A stretch of 14,660 nt of DNA from CAZQVN01 sp964596775 (GTDB lineage Bacteria; Eisenbacteria; RBG-16-71-46; JABDJR01; JAWXBZ01). A program made the translations under genes and the position numbers. Under the pieces are notes generated by a model. That model worked only from the letters and a program-made list of their open reading frames with translations. It had not been told where the DNA came from and searched no databases. Below, one piece after another: positions 4,916 through 12,357 of the stretch. The stretch's first letter is position 1. Every line of letters starts with the position of its first letter. The stretch lies in the NCBI GenBank assembly GCA_964596775.1, contig CAZQVN010000075.1:1-14660 (forward strand), read 5' to 3'.

Positions 4916-7702
4916 ATGCCCACCTCATCGTGTCGGCCACATCGTCTGCCTAGAGTCGTCACGTCCGTTGTCGTCATCCTGTTCCTCATCCCGATAACGT
5001 CCATGGGAGAACCGGACAGGGTTCAGGACCGAATCAAGCAGGATGGCCGGCCGAATCCGGTTCCCGCGACCCATGGCGGCAATCACTATCTGCGCAACTG
5101 CGGAAACGAAGGGGAACCGCCGTGCGACCTGGACCAGAGAGACCGCTGGAACGGACCGTGCGACACGGGGCTGCGGGTTGAAACTTTCAACTGCGGATGC
5201 AGGACGCCGGGGGTGAATGGGTGCCTCGTGCATTACAGGTGCAAGGAGTGTGTGAGCGACACACGCCAGCGCTCCGAACTCAGGGACTACAAGAACTCCT
5301 GGGTTGACTGGGCCCTGCGCAACCAACGTGAGAGCCTCGCGATCGACGAACCGATCAACTGGGTCATGCACTTCGGGACGCACAATTCCTACAATTCGAT
5401 ATCGGATGGACATGGCCGCTCTGTAGACCCGAACCAGTTCTACTCCATCACGGACCAGCTCAGAGCCGGAGCACGCGTATTGACGCTGGATACACATCTC
5501 ATTCCAGGACCCAACGACGACGGAGACGACCGGAACCAGTCCAGTGCGAGGCTCTGCCACAGGACCAGAGAAACTGGATGCAGGACGGTCGGCGGAGCGG
5601 ATGGAAGCAGCCCTGGAATGCGCTACTTCGCGAATGGAATCAAGGAGATCCGCAATTGGCTCAAGAATAACCCCAATGAGATCATCATCATTCATATGGA
5701 GAACTACGTCGGGGACTGCGGAAAGGAGGACGGAGAACCCGTCTGTGAAGGGGACAAGCAGTGGATCACTCACCCGCTTCGTGAGTACCTGGGCGAGTGG
5801 ATCCATGCTGCTTCTGATCCCGCTTCACCTCGACTACCGGGCGATTTCTGGCCTTCCCGACGGGAACTGCTGGCCAGAGGCAAGCGCGTCATCATCGTCA
5901 GCAACCATCCTCAGTCGGATGACCTCGAGTTGGGCCAACGTATCATTTCGGGCGGGTTTGTCACCTGGAAGCTGTGCCAGCAGTGCTGGGTACCGGCCAA
6001 TGAGGAGTCGTGCCGCGACCGAAACTGCAGCGGTGGGCAACTTGTTGTGTGCTCTAAGAAGACGGACTGGGATTGCCTGGGGGAAGGGTACCTCTCCAAC
6101 TGCGTCGGGCGAGTCTGTGGCGGACATCATGGAGTCGATTCGGAAGACCCGGGGCACCGCGGTGGCCCCTCGGTTGCCGAGACCAATCAGTTCTCGATTC
6201 TGGTCGAGAACCGCAACAAGGACATGCTCGGATTCGGCCGTTTTGTTTCGGGCGACATCGTCAAGGCTGCCGAGTGCAACTACAGCATCATCGCCTTCGA
6301 CTGGTTTGCCGAGCGCCTCAATGTCGACATTGCCGACCGGGGAGACGGCCCTCCCGACCTCAGCCGCCACAAGGAGGCCGTCTGGAGCTGGAGAGAGGGT
6401 GACAGGGGACAGGACGGCGAGTGCGCCCGCCTCATCGGCAGCGGCCACTCGAAGGGACGCTGGGCCTCCACGCCGGGCGATGCCGTCCATCGCTTCGCCT
6501 GCGCTCCGCGGCGATCCGAGTCGGGCACCGACCCCTCGTCGTGGCGGATGCTCGAAACGAACTGGCGGATCACCACCGCCGCCGGAACATGGGCCCAGGG
6601 GGACAGTATCTGCCGGGCCGAGTTCGGTGACGACATGGTGTTCAGCGTCCCGGTCAATGGATTTCAGAACAAGAACCTGGTGGACGCGCTGGGCGGCACG
6701 GACGGCGATGTCTGGCTGAACTACACCGACCGTGAATCGCCGGGGTACTGGAAGATTCCCGGATCGGCTTCGGCTCCGGTCGCGGGAAATCCGGTAGCGA
6801 ACGCCGGCCCGGATCAGCAGGTGGAGTGCGGCACGGACGTCATGCTGGACGGCACCGCCTCGATCGCGGGAACGGGCGGTCCTCTCACTTACACCTGGTA
6901 CACCGCAGACGACACGCTGTCCGGCCCCGTTGTAAGCGTCCATCTCGGAATCGGTGAGCACGTCGTGGCTCTGCACGTCAGCGACGCGGCCGGAGGGTTC
7001 TCGGCGGACGAGGTCACGATCAGCGTCAGGAATTCCGTTCCTCCGGAGATGACCATCACGCTGTCTCATTCCGAGCTATGGCCGCCCAACCATCAACTCG
7101 TCACTGTGACCGCCGAGGTGACCACGGTTGCGGGCTGTGAGGACGAACGGGTGTTCATCGAACTGGTATCCGTGGTCAGCAGCGAGCCGGACGACCGGAC
7201 GGGCGACGGAAATGCATCCCCCGACATCGTCGACGCGGAACCCGGCACGGGCGACTTCGAGTTTCAGCTTCGCGCGGAGCGTTCCGCGAGGGGTAGCGGC
7301 CGCATGTACACCGTGACCTACCTGGCAACGGACCTGTCCGGCAATACGACCGAGAAGCTTGCCAACGTCTTCGTCCCCCGCAATCAGGGCGGGAAGTCGA
7401 AGGACGTTACGGAGTCTCCCGGCGTTCCGGCTCCCGCACTCTGGGTCGTTCCGAATCCCTCCCGGGCGGTCACGACCTTTGTCGTGGAAACGGGAAGAGA
7501 TTCCGATCAGGAGCTGATCGTTCTCGACGTTCAGGGTCGAGCCGTCCGGCTCGTGGAAAGCGGACATTTCACCGCAGGCAGACGGGAAGCCGTGTGGGAT
7601 GGAAGGGATGCCGGCGGACGCCGTGCCTCCGCCGGGATGTACTATGTTCGGTTGCGCACGGGAAACAAGGAGCTGCGAACCGCCTTCGTGAGGCTGGACT
7701 GA
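4916..7702 (+). CDS. Secreted multidomain PI-PLC X-like protein with lectin-like, PKD-like and FlgD-like modules
   Basis: This 928-residue protein begins with a signal peptide (Arg-rich start, then VVTSVVVILFLIPITSMG). A Cys-rich segment follows at about 60-115. A phosphatidylinositol-specific phospholipase C X-like domain covers about 140-480. It has GTHNSYN with the first catalytic histidine at H156, LTLDTH with D192, and RLCH with the second histidine at H215. The two histidines are 59 residues apart (50 in Bacillus cereus PI-PLC). The conserved strand NPNEIIIIHMEN lies near 252-263. A second Cys-rich insertion sits at about 350-405. Next come a C-type-lectin-like domain (about 540-622, ending in DVWLNYTD), a PKD-like domain (about 627-705), an Ig/HYR-like domain (about 708-825) and a FlgD-like C-terminal module (about 845-928). 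It probably acts outside the cell on phosphoinositides or a similar phosphodiester; the substrate is unknown. Codon use in the first half looks more AT-tolerant than in its neighbours. Confidence 0.85.
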   Translation: MPTSSCRPHRLPRVVTSVVVILFLIPITSMGEPDRVQDRIKQDGRPNPVPATHGGNHYLRNCGNEGEPPCDLDQRDRWNGPCDTGLRVETFNCGCRTPGVNGCLVHYRCKECVSDTRQRSELRDYKNSWVDWALRNQRESLAIDEPINWVMHFGTHNSYNSISDGHGRSVDPNQFYSITDQLRAGARVLTLDTHLIPGPNDDGDDRNQSSARLCHRTRETGCRTVGGADGSSPGMRYFANGIKEIRNWLKNNPNEIIIIHMENYVGDCGKEDGEPVCEGDKQWITHPLREYLGEWIHAASDPASPRLPGDFWPSRRELLARGKRVIIVSNHPQSDDLELGQRIISGGFVTWKLCQQCWVPANEESCRDRNCSGGQLVVCSKKTDWDCLGEGYLSNCVGRVCGGHHGVDSEDPGHRGGPSVAETNQFSILVENRNKDMLGFGRFVSGDIVKAAECNYSIIAFDWFAERLNVDIADRGDGPPDLSRHKEAVWSWREGDRGQDGECARLIGSGHSKGRWASTPGDAVHRFACAPRRSESGTDPSSWRMLETNWRITTAAGTWAQGDSICRAEFGDDMVFSVPVNGFQNKNLVDALGGTDGDVWLNYTDRESPGYWKIPGSASAPVAGNPVANAGPDQQVECGTDVMLDGTASIAGTGGPLTYTWYTADDTLSGPVVSVHLGIGEHVVALHVSDAAGGFSADEVTISVRNSVPPEMTITLSHSELWPPNHQLVTVTAEVTTVAGCEDERVFIELVSVVSSEPDDRTGDGNASPDIVDAEPGTGDFEFQLRAERSARGSGRMYTVTYLATDLSGNTTEKLANVFVPRNQGGKSKDVTESPGVPAPALWVVPNPSRAVTTFVVETGRDSDQELIVLDVQGRAVRLVESGHFTAGRREAVWDGRDAGGRRASAGMYYVRLRTGNKELRTAFVRLD

Positions 7703-7730
7703 GAAGGACCGCCCCTCGGCCGTTTGATCG

Positions 7731-7770
7731 CGCCGGGGCCGGGTTTCGTCTTCGGCCCGGCGGTGTTTGT
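7731..7770 (+). terminator. Probable terminator of the PI-PLC-like gene
   Basis: CGCCGGGGCCG (7731-7741) pairs with CGGCCCGGCG (7753-7762) with one bulged G and an 11-nt loop. It lies 28 nt after the stop codon and is followed by GTGTTTGTTG, a T-rich but broken tract. A weak intrinsic terminator is likely. Confidence 0.45.
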
Positions 7771-7859
7771 TGACCATTGGGCAATCGCTGGTTCCGGAAC
7801 CGGTTGCGCGGCTGGACGAAGCATCATTGCCGAAACGAGTCAAGCTTCGTCGAGATGTA

Positions 7860-7900
7860 CGAGCATGTGGGTGTCTTGTCGACAGACACCCACATGCTCG
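7860..7900. repeat. Perfect 16-bp inverted repeat with palindromic centre
   Basis: CGAGCATGTGGGTGTC (7860-7875) is perfectly complementary to GACACCCACATGCTCG (7885-7900), separated by the 9-nt TTGTCGACA, whose last eight bases TGTCGACA are themselves a palindrome. As RNA this is a very stable hairpin on either strand. Neither side has an adjacent T-run, so it is not a canonical intrinsic terminator. It lies between two convergent genes. It could be a factor-assisted bidirectional terminator, a REP-like unit, or a protein-binding site. Confidence 0.85.
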
Positions 7901-8054
7901 AAAGTTTGTCCGCCGTCTCAGATACTCTGAAAGTGCCCATACACCTTCGGTGCCGGCCCGGCCACGGCGGCCGCCAGTTCCGCGGAGGGGTATCCGAAGA
8001 CTTCAAGTTCCAGGTCCGCAAGCGCCTCCGGGCCCGACTGCCCGGGGTGGGCGA

Positions 8055-11000
8055 TTACGGCACCCTCACCACCCGCGTCGTCGCCACCGTTCCCCCCGCC
8101 GTCATCTTCACGAAGTACTCGCCCGCCCGGACCCGCCGCCCCGTGGCGTCGTACCCGGACCAGTCCGCGTACCCTTCATTCGCGAGAACGTCGGCGGGTG
8201 ACAGCTCCGTCACCAGCCGGCCGGTGACGTCGTGAATCGTGATCCGCGGCGGCCCGGACACCTCCGGCAGCCGGTAGACGATCCGCGCGCCGTTACGGAA
8301 CGGGTTCGGCGTGGCCACGAGCATCGGCCTGGCCGGCGGCGCCCCCGCAGGTGTGAGGACCAGGCGGCCGAGCTCAATGACATCGCCTGAGCGCGTCACG
8401 CCGTCGATGCGGTACCGGGCGACCTCCGACAAGGGCGGCGCCTCCTCGAACGCGAACATGTCGGCATCGCCCGAGGTCATCGTGATCGGCCGCTCCGTGC
8501 GCCGCTCGAACGCTTCCCCCTCGCTTTCCAGCGACCGCGCGATCAGGTAGCCGCTGAACGCCTCCGCGTCGGCGACCCGCCAGCGGAGCGCCACCCTGTC
8601 AGGGGTCCACGAGCCCTCGAGGGACGTCAGGTGAACCGGCACCGGCCGGTCGCCCACGGTCATCCAGACCGGGGCCACGCCGCCGGTGGCCCAGATGGCG
8701 TCGTCGTTCAGCCCCGTTACGCCGTCCGCGGCCAGGCTGACCCGGAAGATCGTGTCGCCCGTGTTGTCGGAGTACATGTAGTAGATGTCCGAGTCGTCGC
8801 CGGAAAACGTGGGGCGCGAAATCGACTGCAGGTTGTTCGTGATGATCCCCTCGGCGCCGGTCTGGAAATCGAAACCGATGCCGTAGATGTTGCCGTCCGC
8901 CGCCGCGTAGTCGAACGCGATCCGGTTGTCGCTGTTCTGGGCAAATGTGGGATTGCCCACGCTTTCCCCCTGGGGAAGCGGCGGAAAGACGCGAAACGGC
9001 TTGCCGTCCTCCAGGCGCAGGAGGTTGATCTCCCAGTACTCGTACGTCGCTCCCGATACGGTGGTCTTGTTCAGCGCGTCGTAGATCAGGAAACCCGGTT
9101 CCACGGGAAACTCGAGAACATCGGCAAAGACGACGACGTCGGGCACCTGGCCGGACGTGGAGTTCTGCGATGTCAGGTTGTAGACGACATCGTTGCCCTG
9201 CTGTCCGAGGTCGAACAGGAAGATCCGGCCGTCCTCCGCGATCGTTGTACCGGCCAGGTAGCGCCCGTCCGCGCTGAGGGCCACGCTCCACCAGCCGCCG
9301 GTGTCGCTCAGCTGGACGCGGTTCGTGTAGTCGCCGAGGTAGATGTTCTCGTCGGAGGCCACGAACGCGTAGACACTTCCGTCATCGGAAAAGCTCGGCC
9401 GGCCGCCCGGGCCGGCGGGCAGGCCGGAGATGTCCTGGAAGTTCGCGCTGAAATCCGGCGGCACCCGGTAGATGTGACCGTCGGACTCGGTGTCCACGAC
9501 CGCGATGAAGTCCGATCCCGTGTTGTCCTGCGGCGGGGGTGGTGGCGGGGTGGCGTTGCCTCCGGTGATTCCCACCGCGTTCATCGCCGACGTGACCGCC
9601 GCCTGCTCGGTGGCGCCGTACAGTTCGCCGGCGGCCTGGATGGTGGCGAGGCGGAAGTCGACGAACTTGGAGTTCCGGGTCAGGTGCTGGCTGAGCGCCC
9701 GGTACCAGATCTGCTCGGCCTTGGCGATCCCGATCGCCGTTGCCGCCAGGAAGAATGCCTTGTTCGGAATGCCGCTGTTGATGTGGACGCCCCCGTTGTC
9801 CTGGTCCTTCGTCAGGACCTGGAACTGGCTCATGTGGGCCGGCTGCTGGCCGCCGAACGCCACCTTCGGTCCGTCGGGATTCTCCATGTCGCGGAGCGCG
9901 TCGCCGGGAATCGCCGGGGTGGTCACGTCCTCGCCGAGGAGCCAGTTCGCCGCCGGGCCCTGGACGAAGAAATCGCACGACGCCCCGAACGCGTCGGCAA
10001 AGTGCTCGTTGAGGGCGCCCGGCTCGAATTCATAGATGAGGTTCGCGGTGTGCTCGATCACGCCGTGGCTCATTTCGTGCGCGGTCACGTCGAGGGAGCC
10101 GGCGAGGTCGGAAAAGTTCGTTCCGTTGCCGTTGCCGAACACCATGAACTGGCCGTTCCAGAACGCGTTGTCGAAATTCTGCTGGAAGTTGACCACGAGC
10201 AGCATCGAACCGCCCTTGCCGTCGATGGAATTGCGGGCGTGCGTGGCGCTGTAATAGTCGTACACGCGGCCGGCGAAGAACGCGGCGCTGACGGCGTTCC
10301 GGTGATTCGTCCAGCTGTTCGCGTTCGTGGACGTCGTGTGAAACAGCGAACTGCCGTCGCCGTTCTGCGCGTTCAGCACGTTGATCGTGCCCACCGGCTT
10401 GTTGGGAAACTGGCTCTGCGCGGCGTTGAACATCGGCTTCGTGGTGTTGATCATGAAGAAGTTGCTGCCGATGTTGTACAGGTTCAGCACCCGGTTCGTG
10501 TTGCTCAGGTCGAGGCCGCTTCCGGCGGCCGGGCCGTCGTTGTGGATCGTCTTGATGTGATGGAGATAGGCGCCGGTGGCCGCATCGAGGAAGAGGTCCC
10601 CGCGCCAGGCCATGCCCGCGGTGGCGGTGTGATGCCAGGCAAGGCGCAGTGTGCCGTTCACCGGGTAGTACACGAGCTGCGAACCGGTGATCGACGCGTC
10701 GACCCCGGCGGTTTCGCGCAGGGCGCGGACCGCGTTCCGGACGGCCGCTTCCGGGAGGACGAGCGGCGATGCGGCCGGGACATCCTCGGTGGCGCTGTAG
10801 TAGCCGGAAAAGCCGATCGGCCGGCCGGCCCGGTCGAAGCGCACGACCACGTCTTCCCCCCACACCGGGATGCCGTGGACGGTCCGGTCGAACCGCACGG
10901 CGGTGAACCCGTGCCTGTCGCGCTCGACGGTGCGCATCACCATTTCCCCGTCGGGATCGGAGATGCGGAGCAGCGCGGAGTTTGCATTCAGGAAACGCTG

Positions 11001-11519
11001 CGCGGACGAGGCGGGGTCGCCGGAGCCGTAGGCGCGCGCGTCGTTGCCGGAGAGGTCGCCGCCGGCGAGGAAGCGGGGCGTTTCCGTTTCCGGGTGCCAG
11101 ACGATCCGGAGGCTCGACCCCGCGGACGATGCCAGGGCTTCGAGATCTTCGACCGCCCGGACCGACTTCAGCATTCCCAGGTCCGCCCGGCCGGCCAGCC
11201 CGGCGCGGCCCGCGGCGTTTCGGACATCGAGCCGGCCACGCACGTCCGCGGCCCGCGCTTCCGGCGTCACCTGTGTGGTGCGGCCGGCCGGTTTCTTGCC
11301 GGGCAGGCCGCCGGTGCGGGAGGAGGACAGCGGCTGCGTGGCCGAAGGCGTCTTGCCCGGAACCGCGGGCGGCGGAGCCAGGGCCGCGGGGGAGGTGAGC
11401 GGGGCGGGGAGACGGGACGGATCCAGCCGGTACGGGGCGGCATTCAGGTCCGGCGAAGCGGATGCGGCAAGGACCAGCACGGCCGACATCGCCGACATCA
11501 ACGTGGAAAATCGTTTCAT
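8055..11519 (-). CDS. Secreted M4 (thermolysin-like) metalloprotease with propeller and FlgD-like tail
   Basis: This 1154-residue zinc endopeptidase has a signal peptide (MKRFSTLMSAMSAVLVLAASASP), then a Pro/Ala-rich stretch. An FTP/PepSY-type propeptide follows at about 105-290, including RTVHGIPVWGEDVVVRFD. The peptidase unit covers about 320-650. Zinc ligands and catalytic residues are present with thermolysin spacing: HEMSH gives H481, E482 and H485, ALNEHFAD gives E505 and D509, and GVHINSG gives H579. A hexaproline linker (about 658-663) leads to a TolB/WD40-like propeller region (about 670-985), a fibronectin-III-like domain (about 990-1060) and a FlgD-like module (about 1065-1154). 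ATG at 11519 follows GGGAGGG (complement of 11528-11534). It is the second gene of an operon with the inhibitor-like gene upstream. M4 propeptides normally keep the enzyme inactive until autocleavage. The role of the propeller is unknown. Confidence 0.94.
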   Translation of the reverse strand: MKRFSTLMSAMSAVLVLAASASPDLNAAPYRLDPSRLPAPLTSPAALAPPPAVPGKTPSATQPLSSSRTGGLPGKKPAGRTTQVTPEARAADVRGRLDVRNAAGRAGLAGRADLGMLKSVRAVEDLEALASSAGSSLRIVWHPETETPRFLAGGDLSGNDARAYGSGDPASSAQRFLNANSALLRISDPDGEMVMRTVERDRHGFTAVRFDRTVHGIPVWGEDVVVRFDRAGRPIGFSGYYSATEDVPAASPLVLPEAAVRNAVRALRETAGVDASITGSQLVYYPVNGTLRLAWHHTATAGMAWRGDLFLDAATGAYLHHIKTIHNDGPAAGSGLDLSNTNRVLNLYNIGSNFFMINTTKPMFNAAQSQFPNKPVGTINVLNAQNGDGSSLFHTTSTNANSWTNHRNAVSAAFFAGRVYDYYSATHARNSIDGKGGSMLLVVNFQQNFDNAFWNGQFMVFGNGNGTNFSDLAGSLDVTAHEMSHGVIEHTANLIYEFEPGALNEHFADAFGASCDFFVQGPAANWLLGEDVTTPAIPGDALRDMENPDGPKVAFGGQQPAHMSQFQVLTKDQDNGGVHINSGIPNKAFFLAATAIGIAKAEQIWYRALSQHLTRNSKFVDFRLATIQAAGELYGATEQAAVTSAMNAVGITGGNATPPPPPPQDNTGSDFIAVVDTESDGHIYRVPPDFSANFQDISGLPAGPGGRPSFSDDGSVYAFVASDENIYLGDYTNRVQLSDTGGWWSVALSADGRYLAGTTIAEDGRIFLFDLGQQGNDVVYNLTSQNSTSGQVPDVVVFADVLEFPVEPGFLIYDALNKTTVSGATYEYWEINLLRLEDGKPFRVFPPLPQGESVGNPTFAQNSDNRIAFDYAAADGNIYGIGFDFQTGAEGIITNNLQSISRPTFSGDDSDIYYMYSDNTGDTIFRVSLAADGVTGLNDDAIWATGGVAPVWMTVGDRPVPVHLTSLEGSWTPDRVALRWRVADAEAFSGYLIARSLESEGEAFERRTERPITMTSGDADMFAFEEAPPLSEVARYRIDGVTRSGDVIELGRLVLTPAGAPPARPMLVATPNPFRNGARIVYRLPEVSGPPRITIHDVTGRLVTELSPADVLANEGYADWSGYDATGRRVRAGEYFVKMTAGGTVATTRVVRVP

Positions 11520-11570
11520 GATTCAAGCCCTCCCGGTTGAAAACAAGAATCCCGGTTTCGATTCAGGACA

Positions 11571-12089
11571 TCACTGTCCGGCCTTCGACAACACATCGAA
11601 AAGCGCGGTTCGGAGTTCGTTGAGCGTTCCTTCGACCGCCGGCTGTTTCGGCGAGGCCCCGGCGGCCCAGTAGGCAGTATGGGTCCGGCCTCCGGCCGTG
11701 ACCTCGATCATGTAGGTCATGTTGCCGCGGGTGTCCGACTCGATCTGAAAGAACCGGTGATCCCGGACGAGACCCCACAGCGTGCGGATCCGCTCCGCGT
11801 CGAGTCGACCCGTCGGCTGCGGGTCGTCGCCGGCAGTCCGTCCTTCCCAGGACAGCACGGAGCCGCCTGCTTCCATCGTGTGGCCCGACCACATCCCGGT
11901 GATCCCTCCGCCGGATCCGACCCGGCAGGAAAAGTCGGCGGGCGGCTCGGAGGTGTCCGGCGTCGAGCCGGTGGTGCCGGCTTTCACGGTGTCCGGCGCG
12001 TCGGCGGGTTTCGAATCCTTCTTCGTCGAGCAGCAGCAGAGCAGTCCCAGGCACATGAAAGCGGCCAGGGCGAGACGCAGAGTCGTCAT
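11571..12089 (-). CDS. Exported Cys-rich protein resembling the M4-protease inhibitor emfourin
   Basis: This 172-residue protein starts MTTLRLALAAFMCLGLLCCCSTKK, an export signal ending in three cysteines. A lipoprotein is plausible, although the residues before each Cys do not fit a standard lipobox. A Pro/Thr/Asp linker follows (about 25-50), then a compact domain of about 115 residues. That domain has CRVGSGGGITGMWSGHTM, an LDAERIRTLWGLVRDHRFF helix, a NMTYMIEVTAGGRTHTAYW strand pair and a final helix LNELRTALFDVL. The order (glycine-rich G-G-x-x-G start, a L-x-x-L helix ending in FF, a Y-x-I/V-x-V strand, C-terminal helix) resembles emfourin, the protealysin inhibitor of Serratia. The identification is an inference from pattern and context. 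Its stop is 51 nt before the M4 protease start, same strand, so the two are co-transcribed. An unrelated small lipoprotein remains possible. Confidence 0.72.
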   Translation of the reverse strand: MTTLRLALAAFMCLGLLCCCSTKKDSKPADAPDTVKAGTTGSTPDTSEPPADFSCRVGSGGGITGMWSGHTMEAGGSVLSWEGRTAGDDPQPTGRLDAERIRTLWGLVRDHRFFQIESDTRGNMTYMIEVTAGGRTHTAYWAAGASPKQPAVEGTLNELRTALFDVLSKAGQ

Positions 12090-12093
12090 GCCA

Positions 12094-12100
12094 CCTCCCT
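12094..12100 (-). promoter_or_regulatory. Ribosome binding site that sets the start of the inhibitor-like gene
   Basis: On the minus strand AGGGAGG lies 4 nt before the ATG at 12089. An in-frame start at 12119 would overlap the -10 element and lacks such a site, so 12089 is the true start. Confidence 0.8.
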
Positions 12101-12117
12101 GATTGAGAGCAGGCCGC

Positions 12118-12147
12118 ATTCTAGCGCAGCGTCCCGGAGTCGGTCAT
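12118..12147 (-). promoter_or_regulatory. Sigma-70-like promoter of the inhibitor-protease operon
   Basis: On the minus strand TAGAAT (complement of 12118-12123) matches five of six -10 bases. ATGACC (complement of 12142-12147) matches four of six -35 bases, with an 18-bp spacer. Transcription would start about 7 nt downstream of the -10, leaving a leader of roughly 20-25 nt before the ATG at 12089 and including the ribosome binding site. The rest of the divergent gap up to 12357 is GC-rich, with no clear promoter for the rightward gene. Confidence 0.55.
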
Positions 12148-12357
12148 CCGGAATCGGCCCCCCCGCCGGACCGGAGGTGCCGGCCGAATGATTCCGGGCC
12201 GCCGGTTCCCGGCCGGGCGGCGAGCAGAGCCTTGCCGCGTGTTCGGTGGCCGGCTCTTCAACACGAACGTGACAAATCTCATGGTTGCCCGCGGTCCGTT
12301 CCCCTACCGTGACCGTTCGTTTCGTGCGGCCGCGAAGCGTGGAGAACCAGGCAACCC

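Larger units (their letters stand above)
7703..8054. other. Convergent intergenic region, rich in palindromes, no gene
   Basis: This 352-nt gap lies between the ends of the PI-PLC-like gene (+) and the M4 protease gene (-). I see no supportable coding region; the open frames that cross it run antisense into the protease gene. It holds a GC-rich hairpin at 7731-7762 and a 12-bp palindrome GGTTCCGGAACC at 7790-7801, overlapped by AACCGGTT at 7798-7805. It also has an 8-bp dyad GACGAAGC (7815-7822) / GCTTCGTC (7844-7851) and the long inverted repeat at 7860-7900. The density of dyads fits bidirectional termination, or leftover ends of a small palindromic element. From 7901 to 8054 I see nothing specific. 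Confidence 0.6.

Noticed and set aside
4791..4997. A 68-codon frame upstream of and overlapping the PI-PLC-like start
   Set aside because: It has a GGAGG-like sequence upstream, but the residues are low-complexity Arg/Ser-rich and end inside the signal peptide region in another frame. A leader peptide cannot be excluded, but nothing supports it.
7860..7900. The long inverted repeat as the terminal repeat of an insertion sequence
   Set aside because: The arms are only 9 nt apart with no transposase between them, and no target-site duplication is visible.
7777..8235. A 152-codon + strand frame running from the convergent gap into the protease gene
   Set aside because: Its second half is antisense to the protease C-terminus and its first half crosses the long inverted repeat. 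No domain is visible.
8631..11540. A 969-codon open frame on the + strand, opposite the protease gene
   Set aside because: It is fully antisense to the M4 protease, whose catalytic motifs are intact. Its translation is Arg/Val/Gly-rich without any recognisable domain, as expected of the complement of a GC-rich gene.
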